DNA of 64,000 nucleotides, taken from contig NW_027137025.1 in the NCBI RefSeq assembly GCF_040869045.1, positions 186,001 through 250,000 on the forward strand, in the 5' to 3' direction. Shown one piece after another: positions 48,001 to 59,617 of the stretch. The notes beneath the pieces were generated by a model. The model worked only from the letters and a program-made list of their open reading frames with translations, did not search any database and was not told the origin of the DNA. Each line of letters starts with the position of its first letter. Position 1 is the first letter of the stretch. The DNA is from Eurosta solidaginis (Eukaryota > Arthropoda > Insecta > Diptera > Tephritidae). Made by a program: the position numbers and the translations under genes.

Positions 48001-49487
48001 ATCCTTTAATTCTAGAGTTAAATTGATAAATAACGTGTACGAATTTGTTTAACGCATTTGTTTTGGTTACTCGACGTCTCCGTTCTCGTGTAGCCTACAT
48101 ATTGCGTTTTTTTTTTAATTTGCTTACCGGGCTAAAGGTTAGCATGTTTAAAATACGTAAGTCGCTTTGTTCATCAAATTTAAGTAGATAACTCATCAGT
48201 TGTTTGCATCAGAGCGATAATTTTTGAGATAGTTATTAAAACTGTTTAAAGGTTGTCAAACGTTGTTTCTCGTTGTATATCCTTTAATTCTAGAGTTAAA
48301 TTGATAAATAACGTGTACGAATTTGTTTAACGCATTTGTTTTGGTTACTCGACGTCTCCGTTCTCGTGTAGCCTACATATTGCGTTTTTTTTTTTAATTT
48401 GCTTACCGGGCTAAAGGTTAGCATGTTTAAAATACGTAAGTCGTTTTGTTCATCAAATTTAAGTAGATAACTCATCAGTTGTTTGCATCAGAGCGATAAT
48501 TTTTGAGATAGTTATTAAAACTGTTTAAAGGTTGTCAAACGTTGTTTCTCGTTGTATATCCTTTAATTCTAGAGTTAAATTGATAAATAACGTGTACGAA
48601 TTTGTTTAACGCATTTGTTTTGGTTACTCGACGTCTCCGTTCTCGTGTAGCCTACATATTGCGTTTTTTTTTTAATTTGCTTACCGGGCTAAAGGTTAGC
48701 ATGCTTAAAATACGTAAGTCGTTTTGTTCAACAAATTTAAGTAGATAACTCATCAGTTGTTTGCATCAGAGCGACAATTTTTGAGATAGTTATTAAAACT
48801 GTTTAAAGGTTGTCAAACGTTGTTTCTCGTTGTATATCCTTTAATTCTAGAGTTAAATTGATAAATAACGTGTACGAATTTGTTTAACGCATTTGTTTTG
48901 GTTACTCGACGTCTCCGTTCTCGTGTAGCCTACATATTGCGTTTTTTTTTAATTTGCTTACCGGGCTAAAGGTTAGCATGTTTAAAATACGTAAGTCGTT
49001 TTGTTCATCATATTTAAGTAGATAACTCATCAGTTGTTTGCATCAGAGCGATAATTTTTTAGATAGTTATTAAAACTGTTTAAAGGTTGTCAAACGTTGT
49101 TTCTCGTTGTATATCCTTTAATTCTAGAGTTAAATTGATAAATAACGTATACGAATTTGTTTAACGCATTTGGTTTGGTTACTCGACGTCTCCGTTCTCG
49201 TGTAGCCTACATATTGCGTTTTTTTTAATTTGCTTACCGGGCTAAAGGTTAGCATGTTTAAAGTACGTAAGTCGTTTTGTTCATCAAATTTAAGTAGATA
49301 ACTCATCAGTTATTTGCATCAGAGCGATAATTTTTGAGATAGTTATTAAAACTGTTTAAAGGTTGTCAAACGTTGTTTCTCGTTGTATATCCTTTAATTC
49401 TAGAGTTATATTGATAAATACCGTGTACGAATTTGTTTAACGCATTTGTTTTGGTTACTCGACGTCTCCGTTCTCGCGTAGCCTACA
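44941..49487 (+). repeat. 16-monomer HOR plus partial, copy 1 (4,547 bp)
   Basis: It starts at the unusual GCCTACA/TCTCGTTG junction. Ordered markers are GTCGCTTTG with TTGCTCACC, AACCCATCAG with AATTAATAAATA, GATACTTATT, the 12-bp deletion (46200), AGTAGCTAAC/GGTTGCC, CCGCGCT, CTCGCGTAG, GCATATTTAAA, GTCGCTTTG, a type C, TTTTTTAGATAG with GTATACG and GGTTTGG, and TAAAGTACG with ATACCGTG. The next occurrence of the junction is 4,547 bp on. Confidence 0.92.
46200..46465 (+). repeat. 12-bp deletion monomer, occurrence 5 (266 bp)
   Basis: The same deletion lies 2,881 bp after occurrence 4; the excess over ten monomers equals the 110-bp duplication in between. Confidence 0.95.
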
Positions 49488-49632
49488 TCTCGTTGTATAT
49501 CCTTTAATTCTAGAGTTAAATTGATAAATAACGTGTACGAATTTGTTTAACGCATTTGTTTTGGTTACTCGACGTCTCCGTTCTCGTGTAGCCTACATAT
49601 TGCGTTTTTTTTTTTAATTTGCTTACCGGGCT
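49244..49632 (+). repeat. Oversized 389-bp monomer with a 110-bp duplication, copy 2; chimeric
   Basis: The first part (TAAAGTACG, GTTATATT, ATACCGTG) matches the monomer at 53792. The later part (TTGTTTTGG, CTCGCGTAG, then TCTCGTTG at 49488) matches the monomer at 44697. The switch lies between about monomer positions 180 and 205, the footprint of a crossover inside the monomer that created the 4.5-kb duplication. Confidence 0.85.
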
Positions 49633-52600
49633 AAAGGTTAGCATGTTTAAAATACGTAAGTCGCTTTGTTCATCAAATTTAAGTAGATAACTCATCAGTT
49701 GTTTGCATCAGAGCGATAATTTTTGAGATAGTTATTAAAACTGTTTAAAGGTTGTCAAACGTTGTTTCTCGTTGTATATCCTTTAATTCTAGAGTTAAAT
49801 TGATAAATAACGTGTACGAATTTGTTTAACGCATTTGTTTTGGTTACTCGACGTCTCCGTTCTCGTGTAGCCTACATATTGCGTTTTTTTTTTTAATTTG
49901 CTCACCGGGCTAAAGGTTAGCATGTTTAAAATACGTAAGTCGTTTTGTTCATCAAATTTAAGTAGATAACTCATCAGTTGTTTGCATCAGAGCGATAATT
50001 TTTGAGATAGTTATTAAAACTGTTTAAAGGTTGTCAAACGTTGTTTCTCGTTGTATATCCTTTAATTCTAGAGTTAAATTGATAAATAACGTGTACGAAT
50101 TTGTTTAACGCATTTGTTTTGGTTACTCGACGTCTCCGTTCTCGTGTAGCCTACATATTGCGTTTTTTTTTTTAATTTGCTTACCGGGCTAAAGGTTAGC
50201 ATGTTTAAAATACGTAAGTCGTTTTGTTCATCAAATTTAAGTAGATAACCCATCAGTTGTTTGCATCAGAGCGATAATTTTTGAGATAGTTATTAAAACT
50301 GTTTAAAGGTTGTCAAACGTTGTTTCTCGTTGTATATCCTTTAATTCTAGAGTTAAATTAATAAATAACGTGTACGAATTTGTTTAACGCATTTGTTTTG
50401 GTTACTCGACGTCTCCGTTCTCGTGTAGCCTACATATTGCGTTTTTTTTTAATTTGCTTACCGGGCTAAAGGTTAGCATGCTTAAAATACGTAAGTCGTT
50501 TTGTTCAACAAATTTAAGTAGATAACTCATCAGTTGTTTGCATCAGAGCGACAATTTTTGAGATACTTATTAAAACTGTTTAAAGGTTGTCAAACGTTGT
50601 TTCTCGTTGTATATCCTTTAATTCTAGAGTTAAATTGATAAATAACGTGTACGAATTTGTTTAACGCATTTGTTTTGGTTACTCGACGTCTCCGTTCTCG
50701 TGTAGCCTACATATTGCGTTTTTTTTTTAATTTGCTTACCGGGCTAAAGGTTAGCATGTTTAAAATACGTAAGTCGTTTTGTTCATCATATTTAAGTAGA
50801 TAACTCATCAGTTGTTTGCATCAGAGCGATAATTTTTGAGATAGTTATTAAAACTGTAAACGTTGTTTCTCGTTGTATATCCTTTAATTCTAGAGTTATA
50901 TTGATAAATAACGTGTACGAATTTGTTTAACGCATTTGTTTTGGTTACTCGACGTCTCCGTTCTCGTGTAGCCTACATATTGCGTTTTTTTTTTAATTTG
51001 CTTACCGGGCTAAAGGTTAGCATGCTTAAAATACGTAAGTCGTTTTGTTCAACAAATTTAAGTAGCTAACTCATCAGTTGTTTGCATCAGAGCGATAATT
51101 TTTGAGATAGTTATTAAAACTGTTTAAAGGTTGCCAAACGTTGTTTCTCGTTGTATATCCTTTAATTCTAGAGTTAAATTGATAAATAACGTGTACGAAT
51201 TTGTTTAACGCATTTGTTTTGGTTACTCGACGTCTCCGTTCTCGTGTAGCCTACATATTGCGTTTTTTTTTAATTTGCTTACCGGGCTAAAGGTTAGCAT
51301 GTTTAAAATACGTAAGTCGTTTTGTTCATCATATTTAAGTAGATAACTCATCAGTTGTTTGCATCAGAGCGATAATTTTTGAGATAGTTATTAAAACTGT
51401 TTAAAGGTTGTCAAACGTTGTTTCTCGTTGTATATCCTTTAATTCTAGAGTTAAATTGATAAATAACGTGTACGAATTTGTTTAACGCATTTGTTTTGGT
51501 TACTCGACGTCTCCGTTCTCGTGTAGCCTACATATTGCGTTTTTTTTTTAATTTGCTTACCGGGCTAAAGGTTAGCATGTTTAAAATACGTAAGTCGTTT
51601 TGTTCATCAAATTTAAGTAGATAACTCATCAGTTGTTTGCATCAGAGCGATAATTTTTGAGATAGTTATTAAAACTGTTTAAAGGTTGTCAAACGTTGTT
51701 TCTCGTTGTATATCCTTTAATTCTAGAGTTAAATTGATAAATAACGTGTACGAATTTGTTTAACGCATTTGTTTTGGTTACTCGACGTCTCCGTTCTCGT
51801 GTAGCCTACATATTGCGTTTTTTTTTTTAATTTGCTTACCGGGCTAAAGGTTAGCATGTTTAAAATACGTAAGTCGTTTTGTTCATCATATTTAAGTAGA
51901 TAACTCATCAGTTGTTTGCATCAGAGCGATAATTTTTGAGATAGTTATTAAAACTGTTTAAAGGTTGTCAAACGTTGTTTCTCGTTGTATATCCTTTAAT
52001 TCTAGAGTTAAATTGATAAATAACGTGTACGAATTTGTTTAACGCATTTGTTTTGGTTACTCGACGTCTCCGTTCTCGTGTAGCCTACATATTGCGTTTT
52101 TTTTTTAATTTGCTTACCGCGCTAAAGGTTAGCATGTTTAAAATACGTAAGTCGTTTTGTTCATCATATTTAAGTAGATAACTCATCAGTTGTTTGCATC
52201 AGAGCGATAATTTTTGAGATAGTTATTAAAACTGTTTAAAGGTTGTCAAACGTTGTTTCTCGTTGTATATCCTTTAATTCTAGAGTTAAATTGATAAATA
52301 ACGTGTACGAATTTGTTTAACGCATTTGTTTTGGTTACTCGACGTCTCCGTTCTCGCGTAGCCTACATATTGCGTTTTTTTTTTAATTTGCTTACCGGGC
52401 TAAAGGTTAGCATATTTAAAATACGTAAGTCGTTTTGTTCATCATATTTAAGTAGATAACTCATCAGTTGTTTGCATCAGAGCGATAATTTTTGAGATAG
52501 TTATTAAAACTGTTTAAAGGTTGTCAAACGTTGTTTCTCGTTGTATATCCTTTAATTCTAGAGTTAAATTGATAAATAACGTGTACGAATTTGTTTAACG

Positions 52601-54034
52601 CATTTGTTTTGGTTACTCGACGTCTCCGTTCTCGTGTAGCCTACATATTGCGTTTTTTTTTTTAATTTGCTTACCGGGCTAAAGGTTAGCATGTTTAAAA
52701 TACGTAAGTCGCTTTGTTCATCAAATTTAAGTAGATAACTCATCAGTTGTTTGCATCAGAGCGATAATTTTTGAGATAGTTATTAAAACTGTTTAAAGGT
52801 TGTCAAACGTTGTTTCTCGTTGTATATCCTTTAATTCTAGAGTTAAATTGATAAATAACGTGTACGAATTTGTTTAACGCATTTGTTTTGGTTACTCGAC
52901 GTCTCCGTTCTCGTGTAGCCTACATATTGCGTTTTTTTTTTTTAATTTGCTTACCGGGCTAAAGGTTAGCATGTTTAAAATACGTAAGTCGTTTTGTTCA
53001 TCAAATTTAAGTAGATAACTCATCAGTTGTTTGCATCAGAGCGATAATTTTTGAGATAGTTATTAAAACTGTTTAAAGGTTGTCAAACGTTGTTTCTCGT
53101 TGTATATCCTTTAATTCTAGAGCTAAATTGATAAATAACGTGTACGAATTTGTTTAACGCATTTGTTTTGGTTACTCGACGTCTCCGTTCTCGTGTAGCC
53201 TACATATTGCGTTTTTTTTTTAATTTGCTTACCGGGCTAAAGGTTAGCATGCTTAAAATACGTAAGTCGTTTTGTTCAACAAATTTAAGTAGATAACTCA
53301 TCAGTTGTTTGCATCAGAGCGACAATTTTTGAGATAGTTATTAAAACTGTTTAAAGGTTGTCAAACGTTGTTTCTCGTTGTATATCCTTTAATTCTAGAG
53401 TTAAATTGATAAATAACGTGTACGAATTTGTTTAACGCATTTGTTTTGGTTACTCGACGTCTCCGTTCTCGTGTAGCCTACATATTGCGTTTTTTTTTAA
53501 TTTGCTTACCGGGCTAAAGGTTAGCATGTTTAAAATACGTAAGTCGTTTTGTTCATCATATTTAAGTAGATAACTCATCAGTTGTTTGCATCAGAGCGAT
53601 AATTTTTTAGATAGTTATTAAAACTGTTTAAAGGTTGTCAAACGTTGTTTCTCGTTGTATATCCTTTAATTCTAGAGTTAAATTGATAAATAACGTATAC
53701 GAATTTGTTTAACGCATTTGGTTTGGTTACTCGACGTCTCCGTTCTCGTGTAGCCTACATATTGCGTTTTTTTTAATTTGCTTACCGGGCTAAAGGTTAG
53801 CATGTTTAAAGTACGTAAGTCGTTTTGTTCATCAAATTTAAGTAGATAACTCATCAGTTGTTTGCATCAGAGCGATAATTTTTGAGATAGTTATTAAAAC
53901 TGTTTAAAGGTTGTCAAACGTTGTTTCTCGTTGTATATCCTTTAATTCTAGAGTTATATTGATAAATACCGTGTACGAATTTGTTTAACGCATTTGTATT
54001 GGTTACTCGACGTCTCCGTTCTCGTGTAGCCTAC
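49488..54034 (+). repeat. 16-monomer HOR plus partial, copy 2 (about 4.55 kb)
   Basis: This follows copy 1 monomer for monomer. By eye only a handful of substitutions separate them, such as TTGCTTACC/TTGCTCACC-type changes, AGAGCTAAA near 53122 and CAGTTGTTTGC where copy 1 has CAGTTATTTGC. This is the most similar long duplication in the window and so probably the youngest, or an assembly duplicate. Matching ends inside the monomer at 53792, after ATACCGTG. Confidence 0.9.
50746..51011 (+). repeat. 12-bp deletion monomer, occurrence 6 (266 bp)
   Basis: The same deletion lies 4,546 bp after occurrence 5, in the second copy of the 4.55-kb unit. No deletion monomer is present before 34 kb or after 51.1 kb. 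Confidence 0.95.
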
Positions 54035-54348
54035 ATATTGCGTTTTTTTTTTTAATTTGCTTACCGGGCTAAAGGTTAGCATGCTTAAAATATGTAAGTC
54101 GTTTTGTTCAACAAATTTAAGTAGATAACTCATCAGTTGTTTGCATCAGAGCGATAATTTTTGAGATAGTTATTAAAACTGTTTAAAGGTTGTCAAACGT
54201 TGTTTCTCGTTGTATATCCTTTAATTCTAGAGTTAAATTGATAAATAACGTGTACGAATTTGTTTAACGCATTTGTTTTGGTTACTCGACGTCTCCGTTC
54301 TCGTGTAGCCTACATATTGCGTTTTTTTTTTAATTTGCTTACCCGGCT

Positions 54349-54626
54349 AAAGGTTAGCATGTTTAAAACACGTAAGTCGTTTTGTTCATCAAATTTAAGT
54401 AGATAACTCATCAGTTGTTTGCATCAGAGCGACAATTTTTGAGATAGTTATTAAAACTGTTTAAAGGTTGTCAAACGTTGTTTCTCGTTGTATGTCCTTT
54501 AATTCTAGAGTTATATTGATAAATACCGTGTACGAATTTGTTTAACGCATTTGTATTGGTTACTCGACGTCTCCGTTCTCGTGTAGCCTACATATTGCGT
54601 TTTTTTTTTAATTTGCTTACCGGGCT
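54349..54626 (+). repeat. Mosaic monomer
   Basis: The first part (type A with GACAAT, after ACCCGGCT) matches the monomer that follows ACCCGGCT at 55740. The second part (GTTATATT, ATACCGTG, GTATTGG) matches the monomers at 53792 and 55183. TAAAACACG and GTATGTCC are private. This reads as a recombinant whose switch lies between about monomer positions 90 and 160. Confidence 0.75.
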
Positions 54627-57132
54627 AAAGGTTAGCATGTTTAAAATACGTAAGTCGTTTTGTTCATCATATTTAAGTAGATAACTCATCAGTTGTTTGC
54701 ATCAGAGCGATAATTTTTGAGATAGTTATTAAAACTGTTTAAAGGTTGTCAAACGTTGTTTCTCGTTGTATATCCTTTAATTCTAGAGTTAAATTGATAA
54801 ATAACGTGTACGAATTTGTTTAACGCATTTGTTTTGGTTACTCGACGTCTCCGTTCTCGTGTAGCCTACATATTGCGTTTTTTTTTTAATTTGCTTACCG
54901 GGCTAAAGGTTAGCATGTTTAAAATACGTAAGTCGTTTTGTTCATCAAATTTAAGTAGATAACTCATCAGTTGTTTGCATCAGAGCGATAATTTTTGAGA
55001 TAGTTATTAAAACTGTTTAAAGGTTGTCAAACGTTGTTTCTCGTTGTATATCCTTTAATTCTAGAGTTAAATTGATAAATAACGTGTACGAATTTGTTTA
55101 ACGCATTTGTGTTGGTTACTCGACGTCTCCGTTCTCGTGTAGCCTACATATTGCGTTTTTTTTTTTATTTGCTTACCGGGCTAAAGGTTAGCATGTTTAA
55201 AATACGTAAGTAGTTTTGTTCATCATATTTAAGTAGATAACTCGTCAGTTGTTTGCATCAGAGCGATAATTTTTGAGATAGTTATTAAAACTGTTTAAAG
55301 GTTGTCAAACGTTGTTTCTCGTTGTATATCCTTTAATTCTAGGGTTATATTGATAAATACCGTGTACGAATTTGTTTAACGCATTTGTATTGGTTACTCG
55401 ACGTCTCCGTTCTCGTGTAGCCTACATATTGCGTTTTTTTTTTAATTTGCTTACCGGGCTAAAGGTTAGCATGCTTAAAATATGTAAGTCGTTTTGTTCA
55501 ACAAATTTAAGTAGATAACTCATCAGTTGTTTGCATCAGAGCGATAATTTTTGAGATAGTTATTAAAACTGTTTAAAGGTTGTCAAACGTTGTTTCTCGT
55601 TGTATATCCTTTAATTCTAGAGTTAAATTGATAAATAACGTGTACGAATTTGTTTAACGCATTTGTTTTGGTTACTCGACGTCTCCGTTCTCGTGTAGCC
55701 TACATATTGCGTTTTTTTTTTTAATTTGCTTACCCGGCTAAAGGTTAGCATGTTTAAAATACGTAAGTCGTTTTGTTCATCAAATTTAAGTAGATAACTC
55801 ATCAGTTGTTTGCATCAGAGCGACAATTTTTGAGATAGTTATTAAAACTGTTTAAAGGTTGTCAAACGTTGTTTCTCGTTGTATATCCTTTAATTCTAGA
55901 GTTAAATTGATAAATAACGTGTACGAATTTGTTTAACGCATTTGTTTTGGTTACTCGACGTCTCCGTTCTCGTGTAGCCTACATATTGCGTTTTTTTTTT
56001 AATTTGCTTACCGGGCTAAAGGTTAGCATGTTTAAAATACGTAAGTCGTTTTGTTCATCATATTTAAGTAGATAACTCATCAGTTGTTTGCATCAGAGCG
56101 ATAATTTTTGAGATAGTTATTAAAACTGTTTAAAGGTTGTCAAACGTTGTTTCTCGTTGTATATCCTTTAATTCTAGAGTTAAATTGATAAATAACGTGT
56201 ACGAATTTGTTTAACGCATTTGTTTTGGTTACTCGACGTCTCCGTTCTCGTGTAGCCTACATATTGCGTTTTTTTTTTTAATTTGCTTACCGGGCTAAAG
56301 GTTAGCATGTTTAAAATACGTAAGTCGTTTTGTTCATCAAATTTAAGTAGATAACTCATCACTTTGTTTGCATCAGAGCGATAATTTTTGAGATAGTTAT
56401 TAAAACTGTTTAAAGGTTGTCAAACGTTGTTTCTCGTTGTATATCCTTTAATTCTAGAGTTAAATTGATAAATAACGTGTACGAATTTGTTTAACGCATT
56501 TGTTTTGGTTACTCGACGTCTCCGTTCTCGTGTAGCCTACATATTGCGTTTTTTTTTTAATTTGCTTACCGGGCTAAAGGTTAGCATGTTTAAAATACGT
56601 AAGACGTTTTGTTCATCAAATTTAAGTAGATAACTCATCAGTTTGTTTGCATCAGAGCGATAATTTTTGAGATAGTTATTAAAACTGTTTAAAGGTTGTC
56701 AAACGTTGTTTCTCGTTGTATATCCTTTAATTCTAGAGTTAAATTGATAAATAACGTGTACGAATTTGTTTAACGCATTTGTTTTGGTTACTCGACGTCT
56801 CCGTTCTCGTGTAGCCTACATATTGCGTTTTTTTTTTAATTTGCTTACCGGGCTAAAGGTTAGCATGTTTAAAATACGTAAGTCGTTTTGTTCATCAAAT
56901 TTAAGTAGATAACTCATCAGTTGTTTGCATCAGAGCGATAATTTTTGAGATAGTTATTAAAACTGTTTAAAGGTTGTCAAACGTTGTTTCTCGTTGTATA
57001 TCCTTTAATTCTAGAGTTAAATTGATAAATAACGTGTACGAATTTGTTTAACGCATTTGTTTTGGTTACTCGACGTCTCCGTTCTCGTGTAGCCTACATA
57101 TTGCGTTTTTTTTTTAATTTGCTTACCGGGCT

Positions 57133-57688
57133 AAAGGTTAGCATGTTTAAAATACGTAAGTCGTTTTGTTCATCAAATTTAAGTAGATAACTCATCAGTT
57201 GTTTGCATCAGAGCGACAATTTTTGAGATAGTTATTAAAACTGTTTAAAGGTTGTCAAACGTTGTTTCTCGTTGTATATCCTTTAATTCTAGAGCTAAAT
57301 TGATAAATAACGTGTACGAATTTGTTTAACGCATTTATTTTGGTTACTCGACGTCTCCGTTCTCGTGTAGCCTACATATTGCGTTTTTTTTTTAATTTGC
57401 TTACCGGGCTAAAGGTTAGCATGTTTAAAATACGTAAGTCGTTTTGTTCATCATACTTAAGTAGATAACTCATCAGTTGTTTGCATCAGAGCGATAATTT
57501 TTGAGATAGTTATTAAAACAGTTTAAAGGTTGTCAAACGTTGTTTCTCGTTGTATATCCTTTAATTCTAGAGTTAAATTTATAAATAACGTGTACGAATT
57601 TGTTTAACGCATTTGTTTTGGTTACTCGACGTCTTCGTTCTCGTGTAGCCTACATATTGCGTTTTTTTTTTAATTTGCTTACCGGGCT
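57133..57688 (+). repeat. Two-monomer signature, occurrence 3
   Basis: This has the same pair of markers as occurrence 2, 42,663 bp later, with private changes ATTTATTTTGG, CATACTTAAG and GTCTTCG. Confidence 0.85.
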
Positions 57689-59355
57689 AAAGGTTAGCAT
57701 GTTTAAAATACGTAAGTCGTTTTGTTCATCATATTTAAGTAGATAACTCATCAGTTGTTTGCATCAGAGCGATAATTTTTGAGATAGTTATTAAAACTGT
57801 TTAAAGGTTGTCAAACGTTGTTTCTCGTTGTATATCCTTTAATTCTAGAGTTAAATTGATAAATAACGTGTACGAATTTGTTTAACGCATTTGTTTTGGT
57901 TACTCGACGTCTCCGTTCTCGTGTAGCCTACATATTGCGTTTTTTTTTTAATTTGCTTACCGGGCTAAAGGTTAGCATGTTTAAAATACGTAAGTCGTTT
58001 TGTTCATCATATTTAAGTAGATAACTCATCAGTTGTTTGCATCAGAGCGAAAATTTTTGAGATAGTTATTAAAACTGTTTAAAGGTTGTCAAACGTTGTT
58101 TCTCGTTGTATATCCTTTAATTCTAGAGTTAAATTGATAAATAACGTGTACGAATTTGTTTAACGCATTTGTTTTGGTTACTCGAAGTCTCCGTTCTCGA
58201 GTAGCCTACATATTGCGTTTTTTTTTAATTTGCTTACCGGGCTAAAGGTTAGCATGCTTAAAATATGTAAGTCGTTTTGTTCAACAAATTTAAGTAGATA
58301 ACTCATCAGTTGTTTGCATCAGAGCGATAATTTTTGAGATAGTTATTAAAACTGTTTAAAGGTTGTCAAACGTTGTTTCTCGTTGTATATCCTTTAATTC
58401 TAGAGTTAAATTGATAAATAACGTGTACGAATTTGTTTAACGCATTTGTTTTGGTTACTCGACGTCTCCGTTCTCGTGTAGCCTACATATTGCGTTTTTT
58501 TTTTAATTTGCTTACCGGGCTAAAGGTTAGCATGTTTAAAATACGTAAGTCGTTTTGTTCATCAAATTTAAGTAGATAACTCATCAGTTGTTTGCATTAG
58601 AGCGATAATTTTTGAGATAGTTATTAAAACTGTTTAAAGGTTGTCAAACGTTGTTTCTCGTTGTATATCCTTTAATTCTAGAGTTAAATTGATAAATAAC
58701 GTGTACGAATTTGTTTAACGCATTTGTTTTGGTTACTCGATGTCTCCGTTCTCGTGTAGCCTACATATTGCGTTTTTTTTTTATTTGCTTACCGGGCTAA
58801 AGGTTAGCATGTTTAAAATACGTAAGTCGTTTTGTTCATCATATTTAAGTAGATAACTCATCAGTTGTTTGCATCAGAGCGATAATTTTTGAGATAGTTA
58901 TTAAAACTGTTTAAAGGTTGTCAAACGTTGTTTCTCGTTGTATATCCTTTAATTCTAGAGTTAAATTGATAAATAACGTGTACGAATTTGTTTAACGCAT
59001 TTGTTTTGGTTACTCGACGTCTCCGTTCTCGTGTAGCCTACATATTGCGTTTTTTTTTTAATTTGCTTACCGGGCTAAAGGTTAGCATGTTTAAAATACG
59101 TAAGTCGTTTTGTTCATCAAATTTAAGTAGATAACTCATCAGTTGTTTGCATCAGAGCGATAATTTTTGAGATAGTTATTAAAACTGTTTAAAGGTTGTC
59201 AAACGTTGTTTCTCGTTGTATATCCTTTAATTCTAGAGTTAAATTGATAAATAACGTGTACGAATTTGTTTAACGCATTTGTTTTGGTTACTCGAGGTCT
59301 CCGTTCTCGTGTAGCCTACATATTGCGTTTTTTTTTTTAATTTGCTTACCGGGCT

Positions 59356-59617
59356 AAAGGTTAGCATGTTTAAAATACGTAAGTCGTTTTGTTCATCAAA
59401 ATTAAGTTGTTTGCATCAGAGCGATAATTTTTGAGATAGTTATTAAAACTGTTTAAAGGTTGTCAAACGTTGTTTCTCGTTGTATATCCTTTAATTCTAG
59501 AGTTAAATTGATAAATAACGTGTACGAATTTGTTTAACGCATTTGTTTTGGTTACTCGATGTCTCCGTTCTCGTGTAGCCTACATATTGCGTTTTTTTTT
59601 AATTTGCTTACCGGGCT
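59356..59617 (+). repeat. Monomer with a 15-bp deletion (262 bp)
   Basis: TCATCAAAATTAAG joins directly to TTGTTTGC at 59406/59407, removing positions 52-66. AG flanks the deletion on both sides in the intact monomer, so slippage at a short direct repeat could explain it. It occurs once. Confidence 0.9.
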
